Part shown: positions 18,590-27,193 of the stretch, in pieces
Layout: each line of letters begins with the position of its first letter
How positions within the stretch are numbered: the stretch's first letter is position 1
Assembly (NCBI GenBank): GCA_016125075.1
Contig: WGMO01000018.1
Coordinates: 5,001 to 69,000, forward strand
DNA length: 64,000 nucleotides
Origin: Terrimonas sp.
GTDB taxonomy: Bacteria; Bacteroidota; Bacteroidia; Chitinophagales; Chitinophagaceae
Reading direction: 5' to 3'
The notes under the pieces: model-generated
What the model was told of the DNA's origin: nothing
Databases searched by the model: none
Seen by the model: only the letters and a program-made list of their open reading frames with translations
Made by a program: the position numbers and the translations under genes

Positions 18590-20989
18590 TTATTCCGACC
18601 GCAGCGAATGCACCGGGTTGGATAAGGCCGCCCTGACGGAATGAAAACCCACGGTAAACAATGCGATGAGCAGGGTGGAAACCGCTGCCATCACAAATAC
18701 ATAAACCTGCAGGGGTACCCGGAAAGCAAAATCTTCCAGCCACCTGTTACCGGCCCACCAGGCTACCGGCACCGCCACCATTATGGATATTGAAACCAGT
18801 AATAAAAAATTCCTGGCCACCAGGAAGGTGATGCTACTGATATTGGCACCCAACACCCTTCTGATACCGATCTCCTTTGTACGCTGCAGCGTGGTGAAGG
18901 CCGCCAGACCAAATAAACCCAGGCAGGCCAGGATAATGGCCAGGCTGGCGGCAACACTGAACAAGACTGCAGAACGTTGCTCCGACTGGTAGAGCTTATT
19001 ATAGTCCTCATCTAAAAAATGGTAAGCAAAAGGACGATCAGGGATACGCTGTTTCCAAACCGTTTCCAGCCGGCCCAATGTTGCTTTCATGTCATTGCCT
19101 TCGATCCTGGCCATGAAAAAACGGGAAAAATCGCGGCCCAGGAATATCAGCAGGGGACCCACCGGTTCGCGCAGGCTGCTGAAGTTAAAATCCTTCACCA
19201 CACCCACAATGGGGCCCAGGGCCCTGTTCTCGATGATCCTGCCAATGGCATTTTCAGGGGTCCAGCCGATTTTACGGGCCAGTGATTCATTGATGATATA
19301 GGGCTGCCGGTAATGGTCACCGTTATGACTGGTATCCATCAGTGCAAAATCAGAGGATTGAAAATCACGACCTGCCACCAGTTCCATCTTCATGGTCTTA
19401 ATAAAATCCAGGTCGACCGGCATTGCGTTCAATGATATATCATGTTTACCCTTTTCATCTACGGCAGTAATGCCATCGCTCCACTCCACGAACTCGGGAG
19501 TTTCATAAGCCGCCGTGACGGATTGCACGCCCGGCACCTGCTGGAAAGCATCTTTCAGGGACTGGAAATTCCGTAACATATTGCCGCCGATGGGTAATAC
19601 CGTGATATGGTCTTTATCGTATCCTAAATTCTTTGTCTGCATAAAGTGCATCTGCTGCATGATAATAGCCGTATAGCTGATCAGGAAAACGGAGATGCCA
19701 AACTGGATCACGATCAGTCCTTTTCGGATGGTATTCCTTCCGCCGGAAAATGTAAAACCTTTCTTTAAGATGGATGCGATCTGAGTACCCGATAAGACGA
19801 TGGCCGGATAGAGACCCGCAAAAAAACTGACGCCGATGGCAAACAGGAGCAACACAAGGATGATCCCGGGTTGAAAGAACACATCAGCAGTGAAGGACTT
19901 GCCGGTGATATGATTGAAATAAGGAAGTAATAGGATCCCCAATACAAATGCCAGCAATGTTGCGATACCCGTCATCAGGGCTGATTCACCGATAAACTGT
20001 AAGAAGACCTGTTTCCGGGTGGCGCCCAGCACTTTTCTCATCCCGATCTCGCTGGTCCTGCCCACGGATAAAGCAGTAGCCAGGTTGGTATAGTTGGCAC
20101 AGGCGATGATCAGTATCAGCAGGGCGATTGTGGCAAACACATATATATAAGTGATATTGCCATTGGGTTCAAAACCTGCCAGGGAAGAATAAAGGTGGAC
20201 GGAAGTGAGCGGTTCCAGGTGATAGGCAAGTTGATCATTCCCCTTCAGTTCTGCATCCTGCCGAACAGCCGGGGTTTTCATATAAGCGTCTACCTGTCCC
20301 TGTAAGGCGGCGATGCTGTTTTTATCCTTGAGCAACAGGTAGGTGATCCAGTTGGCCGTCCACCAGGTCTCCTCCTGCACGCCATTGCCCAGGTTCAGGA
20401 ACTGTGTCACGAAATCAAATTTCACCTGTGATTGCTGGGGTACATCCGCACAAATGGCCGATACCCTGAAATCCTTGCCCCCCGAAGCCAGGGTCTTGTT
20501 CAGCGGATCTTCTTCCCCGAAATATTTTTTAGCCGTAGAGGCCGTCAATACGATCTTATCGGGTGCATCCAGCGCAGAAGCGGCATCACCTTTTAACAGG
20601 GTGAAGGAGAAAATTTTAAAGAAGGCCGGGTCTGCATAAAGGATCTGCGGTTCTTCAAAGACCTTGTCGCCGCTTTTCACCACATTATGGCCAACATAAG
20701 TGCGAACATATTCTTCCACGGCCGGGAAGGTCCTTTTGAACTGGGGGCCGACTTTTGTACCGGTCGTTGCCGTTGTGCCGACCGTTCCGGCAAAACTACT
20801 TTCCATGGTGACCCTTACAATACGGTCGGCCTTTTTATTGAATTTATCGTAACTCAGTTCATGATGGATATAGATACCGATCAGTAAACAGGCCGTCAGC
20901 CCCATGGACAAGCCAAAGATGTTAATAACGGAATACAGCTTGTTTTTTCTTAGCTTACGCCATGCCGTTATGAAATAATTTTTTATCAT
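18590..20989 (-). CDS. FtsX/MacB-type ABC permease (second in the operon)
   Basis: This 799-aa protein is the shortest of the four permeases. The N-terminus is MIKNYFITAWRKLRKNKLYS, followed by a membrane helix at about 20-42. FtsX motifs are SEIGMRKVLGAT near residue 313 and KEIGIRRVLGAN near 706; both differ slightly from the EIGIRKVLG of the other copies. The C-terminus NPVHSLRSE is conserved in the set. It begins 8 nt after the first permease. It is expected in the inner membrane as one half of a permease dimer; whether it pairs with itself or with a neighbour cannot be told from sequence. Confidence 0.9.
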   Translation of the reverse strand: MIKNYFITAWRKLRKNKLYSVINIFGLSMGLTACLLIGIYIHHELSYDKFNKKADRIVRVTMESSFAGTVGTTATTGTKVGPQFKRTFPAVEEYVRTYVGHNVVKSGDKVFEEPQILYADPAFFKIFSFTLLKGDAASALDAPDKIVLTASTAKKYFGEEDPLNKTLASGGKDFRVSAICADVPQQSQVKFDFVTQFLNLGNGVQEETWWTANWITYLLLKDKNSIAALQGQVDAYMKTPAVRQDAELKGNDQLAYHLEPLTSVHLYSSLAGFEPNGNITYIYVFATIALLILIIACANYTNLATALSVGRTSEIGMRKVLGATRKQVFLQFIGESALMTGIATLLAFVLGILLLPYFNHITGKSFTADVFFQPGIILVLLLFAIGVSFFAGLYPAIVLSGTQIASILKKGFTFSGGRNTIRKGLIVIQFGISVFLISYTAIIMQQMHFMQTKNLGYDKDHITVLPIGGNMLRNFQSLKDAFQQVPGVQSVTAAYETPEFVEWSDGITAVDEKGKHDISLNAMPVDLDFIKTMKMELVAGRDFQSSDFALMDTSHNGDHYRQPYIINESLARKIGWTPENAIGRIIENRALGPIVGVVKDFNFSSLREPVGPLLIFLGRDFSRFFMARIEGNDMKATLGRLETVWKQRIPDRPFAYHFLDEDYNKLYQSEQRSAVLFSVAASLAIILACLGLFGLAAFTTLQRTKEIGIRRVLGANISSITFLVARNFLLLVSISIMVAVPVAWWAGNRWLEDFAFRVPLQVYVFVMAAVSTLLIALFTVGFHSVRAALSNPVHSLRSE

Positions 20990-20997
20990 AATATTTC

Positions 20998-23415
20998 TTA
21001 TTCGGTTCTCAGGCTTTTAACCGGGTTGGCGGTCGCTGCCCTCACCGCTTTATACCCTACCGTCAGGAGGGCAACGATGGCAGAAATAAAAATGGCGACC
21101 AGGAAAACACCCAACCCCAGGTTGATGCGGTATACAAAATCCTGCAGCCAGCTTTGCATGATATAATACGCCAGGGGCGCCGCGATCAGGAAGGCGATGC
21201 TGATCAGGATGATGAATTCCCGCGAAAACAGGTACACAATATTTCCGGCAGATGCACCCAGCACTTTCCGGATCCCCACTTCCTTGGTTCTTTGTGCCGC
21301 CATGAAAGAGACCAGTCCATAGAGACCAAGACAGGAAATAAAAATCGCGATGCCGGCAAAGAGTTTATACAATAATGCCAGTTGCTCGTCCTGTTCATAA
21401 AACTCTGCGAGGGTATCATCCACAAAATTGTTCGTATAGGCATACTCGGGATAAACTTCATCCCATACCTTTTCGACTGCAGCTTTTGTCCTTGCCAGGT
21501 CGGCAGATTTAAGTTTGATACCGGTGACCCAGTAAAACTGCCTGTTCTCGGCAATGATGATGGGCCGCACTTCCTCCTTCAATGAATTGGTCTTGAAATC
21601 CCTGATCACCCCCACAATCGTTTTCCAGGGCTGGCTCCCCATCCTGATCTCCTTCCCAATGGCCTGGGTGGGGTCGGTAAGTCCCAGTTTCTTGGTCAGG
21701 GTTTCATTGATCACCACTTCGCGGGTGGTATCACTTTCAGAGAAGCCCCTGCCCCCCAGGAACCGGAGGCCATAGGTGCTGAAATAATTGTGATCGGCAT
21801 ATTTGATATCCAGCCCGAAATTTTCATCGGGGCGGTGGTCATAAGCAAAATTGGTGGTCCAGTTATTCCCGGAAGAAGGAAGGTCGCTGCTAAAACTCAC
21901 GGCGGCCACATCGGGCATTCTTTTCAACTCCCCGCTAAAGGTCTTTTGCCGGGTATGGAAAGCGCTGTCGGTATTTGCATTAAAAACCAGGATCGCATCT
22001 TTGGCGAAACCAAGGTCAGCATCCTGTACATATTTCATCTGGGTGACGGCCACGACGGTACCGATTATGAGTACCTGCGAAATGGCAAACTGGGTAACCA
22101 CCAGCCCCCTACGGAGGGAGATGCCTCCGATCTGGGCCGATGTGATCCTGTTTTTCAGTGCCAGCACCGGTTTAAAACCTGAAAGGATCATGGCCGGGTA
22201 AAGCCCTGCCAATACGGTTACGACCAGGATGAGGATGACAAGGAAGAAAAGGGTGCCCCAGTTCAGGAAACCCAGGGTCTCATCGATGGAAGCTATATGT
22301 TTGATGAAGGGCAGGCTGAAGGTCGCGAGGGCAAGGGCCAGGATCACCGCGGCAAGAACGATCAGCGCGGTTTCGCCCATCACCTGCCCGAACAGTTGCC
22401 AGCGGAAACTGCCCAGCACCTTCCGGATACCGATCTCCTTGCTCCGGCCAATAGCCTGGGCGGTGGAGAGGTTGATAAAATTGATACAGGCCATGATAAT
22501 GATGAAGGCACCGATCAGGCCAAGGGTCCATAGGGTACCCATGGCTGTTACATGATCGCCGAAGGTCCCGAATCGTTTATCAAAATGCAGCTGGCTCAGT
22601 GGCTGGAGAAAATGGGTACGCACCGCCCTTTTCCGGTCTTTATAATTTTTGGCACTGAATGCTTCCAGTTGCAGGTTGATCCTTGCGACCGGGATATTCC
22701 CCGGCAAGGAAGCATAGATCTGGAAACTGCTCGTGGTATTGCCCCAGGAATCAGAATAGAAATAAGTGGAAGGATTAGCCTTGGCAGTTTCATAAGAGGT
22801 AACGATGGACAGCGGCAGGTCGGTATTATGGGGAATATCTTCGAGGATGCCCGCCACTTTTACGGTCACCGTATTATCCAGTTTCAGCAATTGCCCCATG
22901 GCCTGCTTCCAGTCGCCGAAATATTTGATGGCGGTTTTTTTGGTCAGGACCGTATTATTAGGTGCCGCCAGAACAGCAGGGGATCCTGACAGCCAGGTAT
23001 ACCTGAAAACCTGAAAGAACTGGGGATCAGCAAAAAAGAATCCACTGTTCTCGATAAACCTTTTCTCTGGGGTATTACCCGTTTCTCCCTTACCCAAAAC
23101 CGTTACCTGGCTCCCTTCGCTGGCAAAAAGTGCTCCCCATTGCATATCGGGGATATCGATCCGCAGGGCTTCCAGGGCCGGGAAGGGAATACCGGGGGTA
23201 TGAAAAACACCATCGGCGCTCTTGTCTTCCGTCACCACCCGGTACAAGTGTTGATAGCCGGGATGAAAACGGTCATAACTCAGTTCATACCGGATGATTG
23301 TGAACAGGAGCAGGCAGGAGGCGATGCCGATGGCCAGTCCCGTGATATTGATAATCGAAAAAACCTTATGCCTTTTGAGGTTCCGGTATGCTATCCTGAA
23401 GTAATTCCTAATCAT
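20998..23415 (-). CDS. FtsX/MacB-type ABC permease (first in the operon)
   Basis: This is an 805-aa inner-membrane protein with two MacB_PCD-FtsX modules. The N-terminus MIRNYFRIAYRNLKRHKVFS is followed by a membrane helix at about 21-42; FtsX signatures are KEIGIRKVLGS near residue 327 and KEVGIRKVLGAS near 711. The C-terminal segment TANPVKSLRTE matches that of the fourth permease. It lies 15 nt downstream of the consensus-type ATPase (23431-24123), which is therefore its most likely partner. It is part of the leftward operon divergent from the sigma-54 two-component genes. Confidence 0.9.
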   Translation of the reverse strand: MIRNYFRIAYRNLKRHKVFSIINITGLAIGIASCLLLFTIIRYELSYDRFHPGYQHLYRVVTEDKSADGVFHTPGIPFPALEALRIDIPDMQWGALFASEGSQVTVLGKGETGNTPEKRFIENSGFFFADPQFFQVFRYTWLSGSPAVLAAPNNTVLTKKTAIKYFGDWKQAMGQLLKLDNTVTVKVAGILEDIPHNTDLPLSIVTSYETAKANPSTYFYSDSWGNTTSSFQIYASLPGNIPVARINLQLEAFSAKNYKDRKRAVRTHFLQPLSQLHFDKRFGTFGDHVTAMGTLWTLGLIGAFIIIMACINFINLSTAQAIGRSKEIGIRKVLGSFRWQLFGQVMGETALIVLAAVILALALATFSLPFIKHIASIDETLGFLNWGTLFFLVILILVVTVLAGLYPAMILSGFKPVLALKNRITSAQIGGISLRRGLVVTQFAISQVLIIGTVVAVTQMKYVQDADLGFAKDAILVFNANTDSAFHTRQKTFSGELKRMPDVAAVSFSSDLPSSGNNWTTNFAYDHRPDENFGLDIKYADHNYFSTYGLRFLGGRGFSESDTTREVVINETLTKKLGLTDPTQAIGKEIRMGSQPWKTIVGVIRDFKTNSLKEEVRPIIIAENRQFYWVTGIKLKSADLARTKAAVEKVWDEVYPEYAYTNNFVDDTLAEFYEQDEQLALLYKLFAGIAIFISCLGLYGLVSFMAAQRTKEVGIRKVLGASAGNIVYLFSREFIILISIAFLIAAPLAYYIMQSWLQDFVYRINLGLGVFLVAIFISAIVALLTVGYKAVRAATANPVKSLRTE

Positions 23416-23430
23416 GTCTATTTCGGTTAT

Positions 23431-24123
23431 TTATACCAGTAAGTTTTCCGTCACCGTCTGCCCGTCCAGCATACGGATCACGCGGTGGCTATACCTTGCA
23501 TCGTGTTCAGAGTGGGTGACCATGACGATGGTCGTTCCCTTCTCATTCAGATCGGTGAGCAACTGCATCACTTCATTCCCGTTGGATGAATCCAGGTTAC
23601 CCGTAGGTTCATCTGCGAGGATCAGTTTGGGGTTGTTGACAACCGCCCGGGCCACGGCAACCCTTTGCTGCTGCCCTCCCGATAACTGCTGCGGATAGTG
23701 GTTGCGCCGGTGCATGATCTGCATCTTGTCCAGCACTTCTTCCACCCTCTTTTTCCGGTCGCCGGATTTAACACCGGTATAGATCAGGGGCAGTTCCACA
23801 TTTTCAAAGACCGTCAGTTCATCGATCAGGTTAAAACTCTGGAACACGAAACCGATATTCCTTTTGCGCAGGTCCGCCCTTTTGCGTTCATTGAACTGCG
23901 CCACTTCGGTGCCGTTAAAAATAAAACTCCCGCCATCGGGGTCATCGAGCAGGCCCAGTATGTTCAGCAGGGTCGATTTCCCGCATCCCGAAGGGCCCAT
24001 GATCGCTACAAATTCACCTTCTTTCACTTCGATGGACAGCTTGTTCAGGGCCACAGTTTCCACTTCCTCGGTGCGGTAAATCTTTTCCAGTTCCCTGATG
24101 GTAATCATGTTGTTCATATTCAT
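23431..24123 (-). CDS. ABC transporter ATP-binding protein, MacB/LolD type (first ATPase of the operon)
   Basis: This is a 230-aa nucleotide-binding subunit with fully canonical motifs: Walker A GPSGCGKST at 43-51, signature LSGGQQQRVAVARA, Walker B LILADEPTGNLDSS and a switch His in VTHSEHD. It has the usual length of MacB/LolD-type ATPases. Three in-frame ATGs (24123, 24117, 24108) are possible; the first is given, 9 nt after the stop of the small ORF upstream. It probably drives one or more of the four permeases that follow. Confidence 0.94.
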   Translation of the reverse strand: MNMNNMITIRELEKIYRTEEVETVALNKLSIEVKEGEFVAIMGPSGCGKSTLLNILGLLDDPDGGSFIFNGTEVAQFNERKRADLRKRNIGFVFQSFNLIDELTVFENVELPLIYTGVKSGDRKKRVEEVLDKMQIMHRRNHYPQQLSGGQQQRVAVARAVVNNPKLILADEPTGNLDSSNGNEVMQLLTDLNEKGTTIVMVTHSEHDARYSHRVIRMLDGQTVTENLLV

Positions 24124-24132
24124 TGATTGATT

Positions 24133-24336
24133 TTATAAGACTGATGAAAAATGGTTGACAAATTGACCATAAAAAATTTCGCCCGTATTGCCGGCCTGGC
24201 TGTTGATATCCATGGTCGTAGCCGGTTCTGTTTCGGGCTGCAAAGGGCAATGCGATTTTAACCGGTCCGTGGCAGAAAGACTGTGCAGGGTAACCAGCAG
24301 AACGGTCATGATGATAATGATTGATTTTAGTTGCAT
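24133..24336 (-). CDS. Small putative exported protein within the ABC operon
   Basis: This 67-aa ORF has a clear signal-peptide-like N-terminus (MQLKSIIIIMTVLLVTLHSLSA, cleavage near LSA-T), leaving about 45 mature residues with one cysteine and no domain I recognise. Support comes mainly from placement: it starts 14 nt after the stop of the HlyD-like gene and ends 9 nt before the ATPase start, filling the only large gap in a tightly packed operon. It could be an accessory subunit or a secreted product of the transporter; both are inference. No strong ribosome-binding site is visible, which is common in this phylum. It may also be non-coding. Confidence 0.55.
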   Translation of the reverse strand: MQLKSIIIIMTVLLVTLHSLSATDRLKSHCPLQPETEPATTMDINSQAGNTGEIFYGQFVNHFSSVL

Positions 24337-24350
24337 GATGAAGGTTTATA

Positions 24351-25604
24351 TTATTTTAAGATCAGTTCTTCCATGTCACCAAAACTCTCATAGCCCGATG
24401 TGATCACTTTATCGCCGGTTTTCAATCCATCGAGGATCTCGTAATAGTCAGGGTTCTGGTTACCCAACTGGATATTGACTCTGTAGGCCGACTTGCCGTT
24501 TTCACTGAGTTTAAAAATCCAGCTGCCACCGGTTTGCTGGTAAAAACCACCCTTCGCGATCTGCAGGGCCTGTTTCTCTTCGCTGAGGGCCAGCCGAACC
24601 TGCAGGGTCTGTCCCCTCCGGATCCCCTTGGGTATTTCGCCTTCAAATTCCATATCCACCTGGAATTTTCCATTGGTGACCTGGGTATATACTTTTTTGA
24701 TCACGAGTTTGAAGTCCTTGCCCGCCAGGGTGAACTGCCCCGTGAGGCCGGTATAGATCCGGGTGATATAATGTTCATCGATATCGGCCCTTACTTTAAA
24801 GCCCGTCAGTACATCAATCTGCCCCAGCCGGTCGCCTTTATTTTTCGATTGCCCGATCTCGGCATCAAGGGAGGTCAGTTGCCCGTCGATGGGTGAGCGG
24901 ACGATCAGGTCACCGACTTTTTTCCGCATCAGCTCCAGTGCATTCTGGGTGCGCAGGTAGGAACTCCGGGCCTGGTCCAATTCCTGTTTCACCGAAATAG
25001 AATCCTGGCTCAGGATCTGCTGGCTCAGCCTTTTCTTTTCCACGAGGTACTGGTAATTATTTTCCGATTCCTTAAACTCCTGCAGGCCGATCACTTTCTG
25101 CTCGTATAATTTTTTATTGAGGAGATATTTTCTTTCCGCTTCCTTGAGGGCGCTTTCCACATCGGTGTTCTGGTTCAATTTGGAGATGGTGTTTTGCCGG
25201 GCCGCGTTCTGCGAGATCTGCATCTGTGTTAAAAGATTATACACCGAGGTCTCCTGGTTCACGAGGCTCAGCTCAAGATCGGTATTGGAGAGACGGAGGA
25301 TGGGTTCCCCTTTTTTCATCACGGCACCGTCTTCCACAAATTTCTCTTCTACGCGCCCGCCTTCCAGGGCATCGAGATAGATGGTGGTGATGGGCAGCAC
25401 GACACCGTTTACCGGTATCGTTTCCTGGAAGGGACCCATAAACACTTCATTGACCGTGATCCTTTCGGCATCCACATTCAGCCGGCTTTTTCCGGCAGTA
25501 AGATAATAGCTGGTGACGATCAATATCACCAGGGCACTGATTCCGGCAATGGTCAGTATACGTTTTCTACTCCATTTTTTCTTTTCGATGATCCTGTCCA
25601 CCAT
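24351..25604 (-). CDS. HlyD/MacA-type periplasmic adaptor protein
   Basis: This is a 417-aa membrane-fusion protein linking the inner-membrane ABC permeases to the TolC-like channel. It starts MVDRIIEKKKWSRKRILTIAG at ATG 25604, with one membrane anchor (about residues 15-37). A lipoyl half-motif (VVLPITTIYLDALEGGRVEE, residues 65-84) is followed by a long coiled-coil hairpin (about 110-230), the second lipoyl half (VRSPIDGQLTSLDAEIGQ) and a beta-barrel region. Frame upstream of 25604 covers the regulatory region and is not coding. First gene of the operon; it faces the sigma-54 regulator gene and is preceded by a -24/-12-like element and paired repeats. Confidence 0.92.
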   Translation of the reverse strand: MVDRIIEKKKWSRKRILTIAGISALVILIVTSYYLTAGKSRLNVDAERITVNEVFMGPFQETIPVNGVVLPITTIYLDALEGGRVEEKFVEDGAVMKKGEPILRLSNTDLELSLVNQETSVYNLLTQMQISQNAARQNTISKLNQNTDVESALKEAERKYLLNKKLYEQKVIGLQEFKESENNYQYLVEKKRLSQQILSQDSISVKQELDQARSSYLRTQNALELMRKKVGDLIVRSPIDGQLTSLDAEIGQSKNKGDRLGQIDVLTGFKVRADIDEHYITRIYTGLTGQFTLAGKDFKLVIKKVYTQVTNGKFQVDMEFEGEIPKGIRRGQTLQVRLALSEEKQALQIAKGGFYQQTGGSWIFKLSENGKSAYRVNIQLGNQNPDYYEILDGLKTGDKVITSGYESFGDMEELILK

Positions 25605-25647
25605 GGTTGGTCCTGTTTTTTTTGATGATGTGTTCCCCCGCACAGAC

Positions 25648-25663
25648 TGGAAAGAACATGCCA
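25648..25663 (-). promoter_or_regulatory. Weak sigma-54 (-24/-12)-like promoter for the ABC operon
   Basis: The minus strand reads TGGCATGTTCTTTCCA, against the sigma-54 consensus TGGCACG-N4-TTGCA. The -24 half is good and the spacing right, but the -12 half has CC where GC is normally invariant. It would start transcription about 33 nt before the adaptor ATG. The presence of an NtrC-type regulator next door makes a sigma-54 promoter here expected. Confidence 0.4.
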
Positions 25664-25710
25664 TTTTTCGGATCCTTGTAAATGAAGGGTTTAGGGATTT
25701 CATGGATGGA

Positions 25711-25755
25711 ACAGTGTACGGTTTTGATACAGTGACTGTCCGGTTTTGTTACAGT
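25711..25755. promoter_or_regulatory. Paired enhancer-like binding sites (22-bp spaced direct repeat)
   Basis: CGGTTTTGATACAGT (25719-25733) and CGGTTTTGTTACAGT (25741-25755) are direct repeats 22 bp apart, two helical turns, with 14 of 15 bases identical. Each is the core of an imperfect dyad: AGTGT-N11-ACAGT (25713-25733) and ACTGT-N11-ACAGT (25735-25755). They lie about 50-105 bp upstream of the -24 element of the ABC operon, the normal place for NtrC-type activator sites, and just before the regulator gene itself. Confidence 0.65.
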
Positions 25756-25840
25756 TCTTTACAGGCGCCTTCCATAAAAAATTAATTGCCACGACTTTGG
25801 AATTATGGTATCATTGCAGCTATAAGATGGGTACAGTACG

Positions 25841-27193
25841 ATGAACCTGAAGAACGCATCCATATTAGTTGTAGACGACGACCCTGATATCTTAACAGCC
25901 GTCCGGCTTTTATTAAAAACAGAAGCCAGCCATGTCGTTACGGAAAAGAACCCCAATAATCTCCATGAGCATTTAAACGGGAACCGGTTCGACATGGTAT
26001 TGCTGGACATGAATTTTAACAGTACCATCAATACCGGCAATGAAGGCCTGTTCTGGCTGAAAGAAGTAAAAAAAATACGCAGTACCACACCGGTCATCAT
26101 GATCACCGCCTATGGGGATATCGACCTGGCGGTCCGTTCGCTCAAAGAAGGAGCGGCCGATTTTATCGTCAAGCCCTGGCAAAATGAGAAACTGGTGCAG
26201 ACCATCAGGGAGACCCTGAAGAACAAGGAGAAAAAGGACTCCGCACAATCGGCGCAGCATGCCCTGATCGGGCGGGAGCTGATCGGAGCATCGGAGGCCA
26301 TGCAGGAGATCTATTATAAGATCGAGAAGATCGCGCCCACGGATGCCAATGTATTGTTACTGGGCGAAAACGGCACGGGTAAGGACCTGGTGGCCCGTAT
26401 CATACACCAGCAATCCCTGCGGGCTGATAAACCCTATGTAAAAGTGGACCTGGGGGCCCTGACCGAATCGCTTTTTGAGAGTGAACTGTTCGGGCATAAA
26501 AAGGGGGCTTTCACCGATGCCCGCGAAGAAAGGGCGGGGCGTTTTGAAGCCGCAAACGGCGGCACTATTTTTTTGGATGAGATCGGGAATATCCATCTGC
26601 ACCAGCAGGCCAAGTTATTGAGTGTTTTACAAAACAGGCAGATCAGCCGCATTGGTTCCAATCAATCCATCCCCGTGGATATCCGCCTGATCTGTGCCAC
26701 CAACCTGCCCATTACGGAACTGGCCAATGAATCGCGGTTCCGGAAAGACCTCGTGTACCGGATCAATACTGTGGAGATCATCATCCCTCCCTTACGGCAA
26801 CGTTCAGGCGATATTCCCTTACTGGCCAACCATTTTATAAAACTGTACAGCGAAAAATACCTGAAGCCCAGTTTGGAATTTGATGCGTCGGCACTGGAAA
26901 AATTGAGCCAATATCATTACCCCGGCAATGTGCGCGAGCTGCAGTATTCGATCGAGCGGGCGGTGATCATGAGCGAGGGCGAGCAGTTGACAGCGGGTGA
27001 TATCATCTTCTCCCGATTAGAAACCTGTGCACCGGCAAACACGGAACCCGAAGAACTCAAACTCACGGCAGTGGAAAAGAACACGATCCTGCGGGTGATC
27101 CAGAAACACCATGGCAATATTACCAAGGCCGCAAAAGAACTGGGGCTGACAAGGACGGCCCTGTACAGAAGAATCAGCAAATATGATATCTAA
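25841..27193 (+). CDS. Sigma-54-dependent response regulator (NtrC family)
   Basis: This 450-aa activator has a receiver domain (residues 1-130, acidic pocket D12-D14, phosphoacceptor D56), an AAA+ sigma-54 interaction domain (about 150-380, Walker A GENGTGKD, loop motif GAFTDA in place of the classical GAFTGA, an arginine-rich sensor region) and a Fis-type helix-turn-helix at the C-terminus ([19 protein letters not shown]). When phosphorylated it should bind enhancer sites and activate sigma-54 RNA polymerase, most likely at the divergent ABC operon promoter. It overlaps the histidine kinase gene by 11 nt, so the two are translationally coupled. Confidence 0.95.
   Translation: MNLKNASILVVDDDPDILTAVRLLLKTEASHVVTEKNPNNLHEHLNGNRFDMVLLDMNFNSTINTGNEGLFWLKEVKKIRSTTPVIMITAYGDIDLAVRSLKEGAADFIVKPWQNEKLVQTIRETLKNKEKKDSAQSAQHALIGRELIGASEAMQEIYYKIEKIAPTDANVLLLGENGTGKDLVARIIHQQSLRADKPYVKVDLGALTESLFESELFGHKKGAFTDAREERAGRFEAANGGTIFLDEIGNIHLHQQAKLLSVLQNRQISRIGSNQSIPVDIRLICATNLPITELANESRFRKDLVYRINTVEIIIPPLRQRSGDIPLLANHFIKLYSEKYLKPSLEFDASALEKLSQYHYPGNVRELQYSIERAVIMSEGEQLTAGDIIFSRLETCAPANTEPEELKLTAVEKNTILRVIQKHHGNITKAAKELGLTRTALYRRISKYDI

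Noticed and set aside
25735-25755. The repeat as a transposon inverted end
   Set aside because: No transposase gene or second end is near, and the 22-bp phasing fits a regulator site better.
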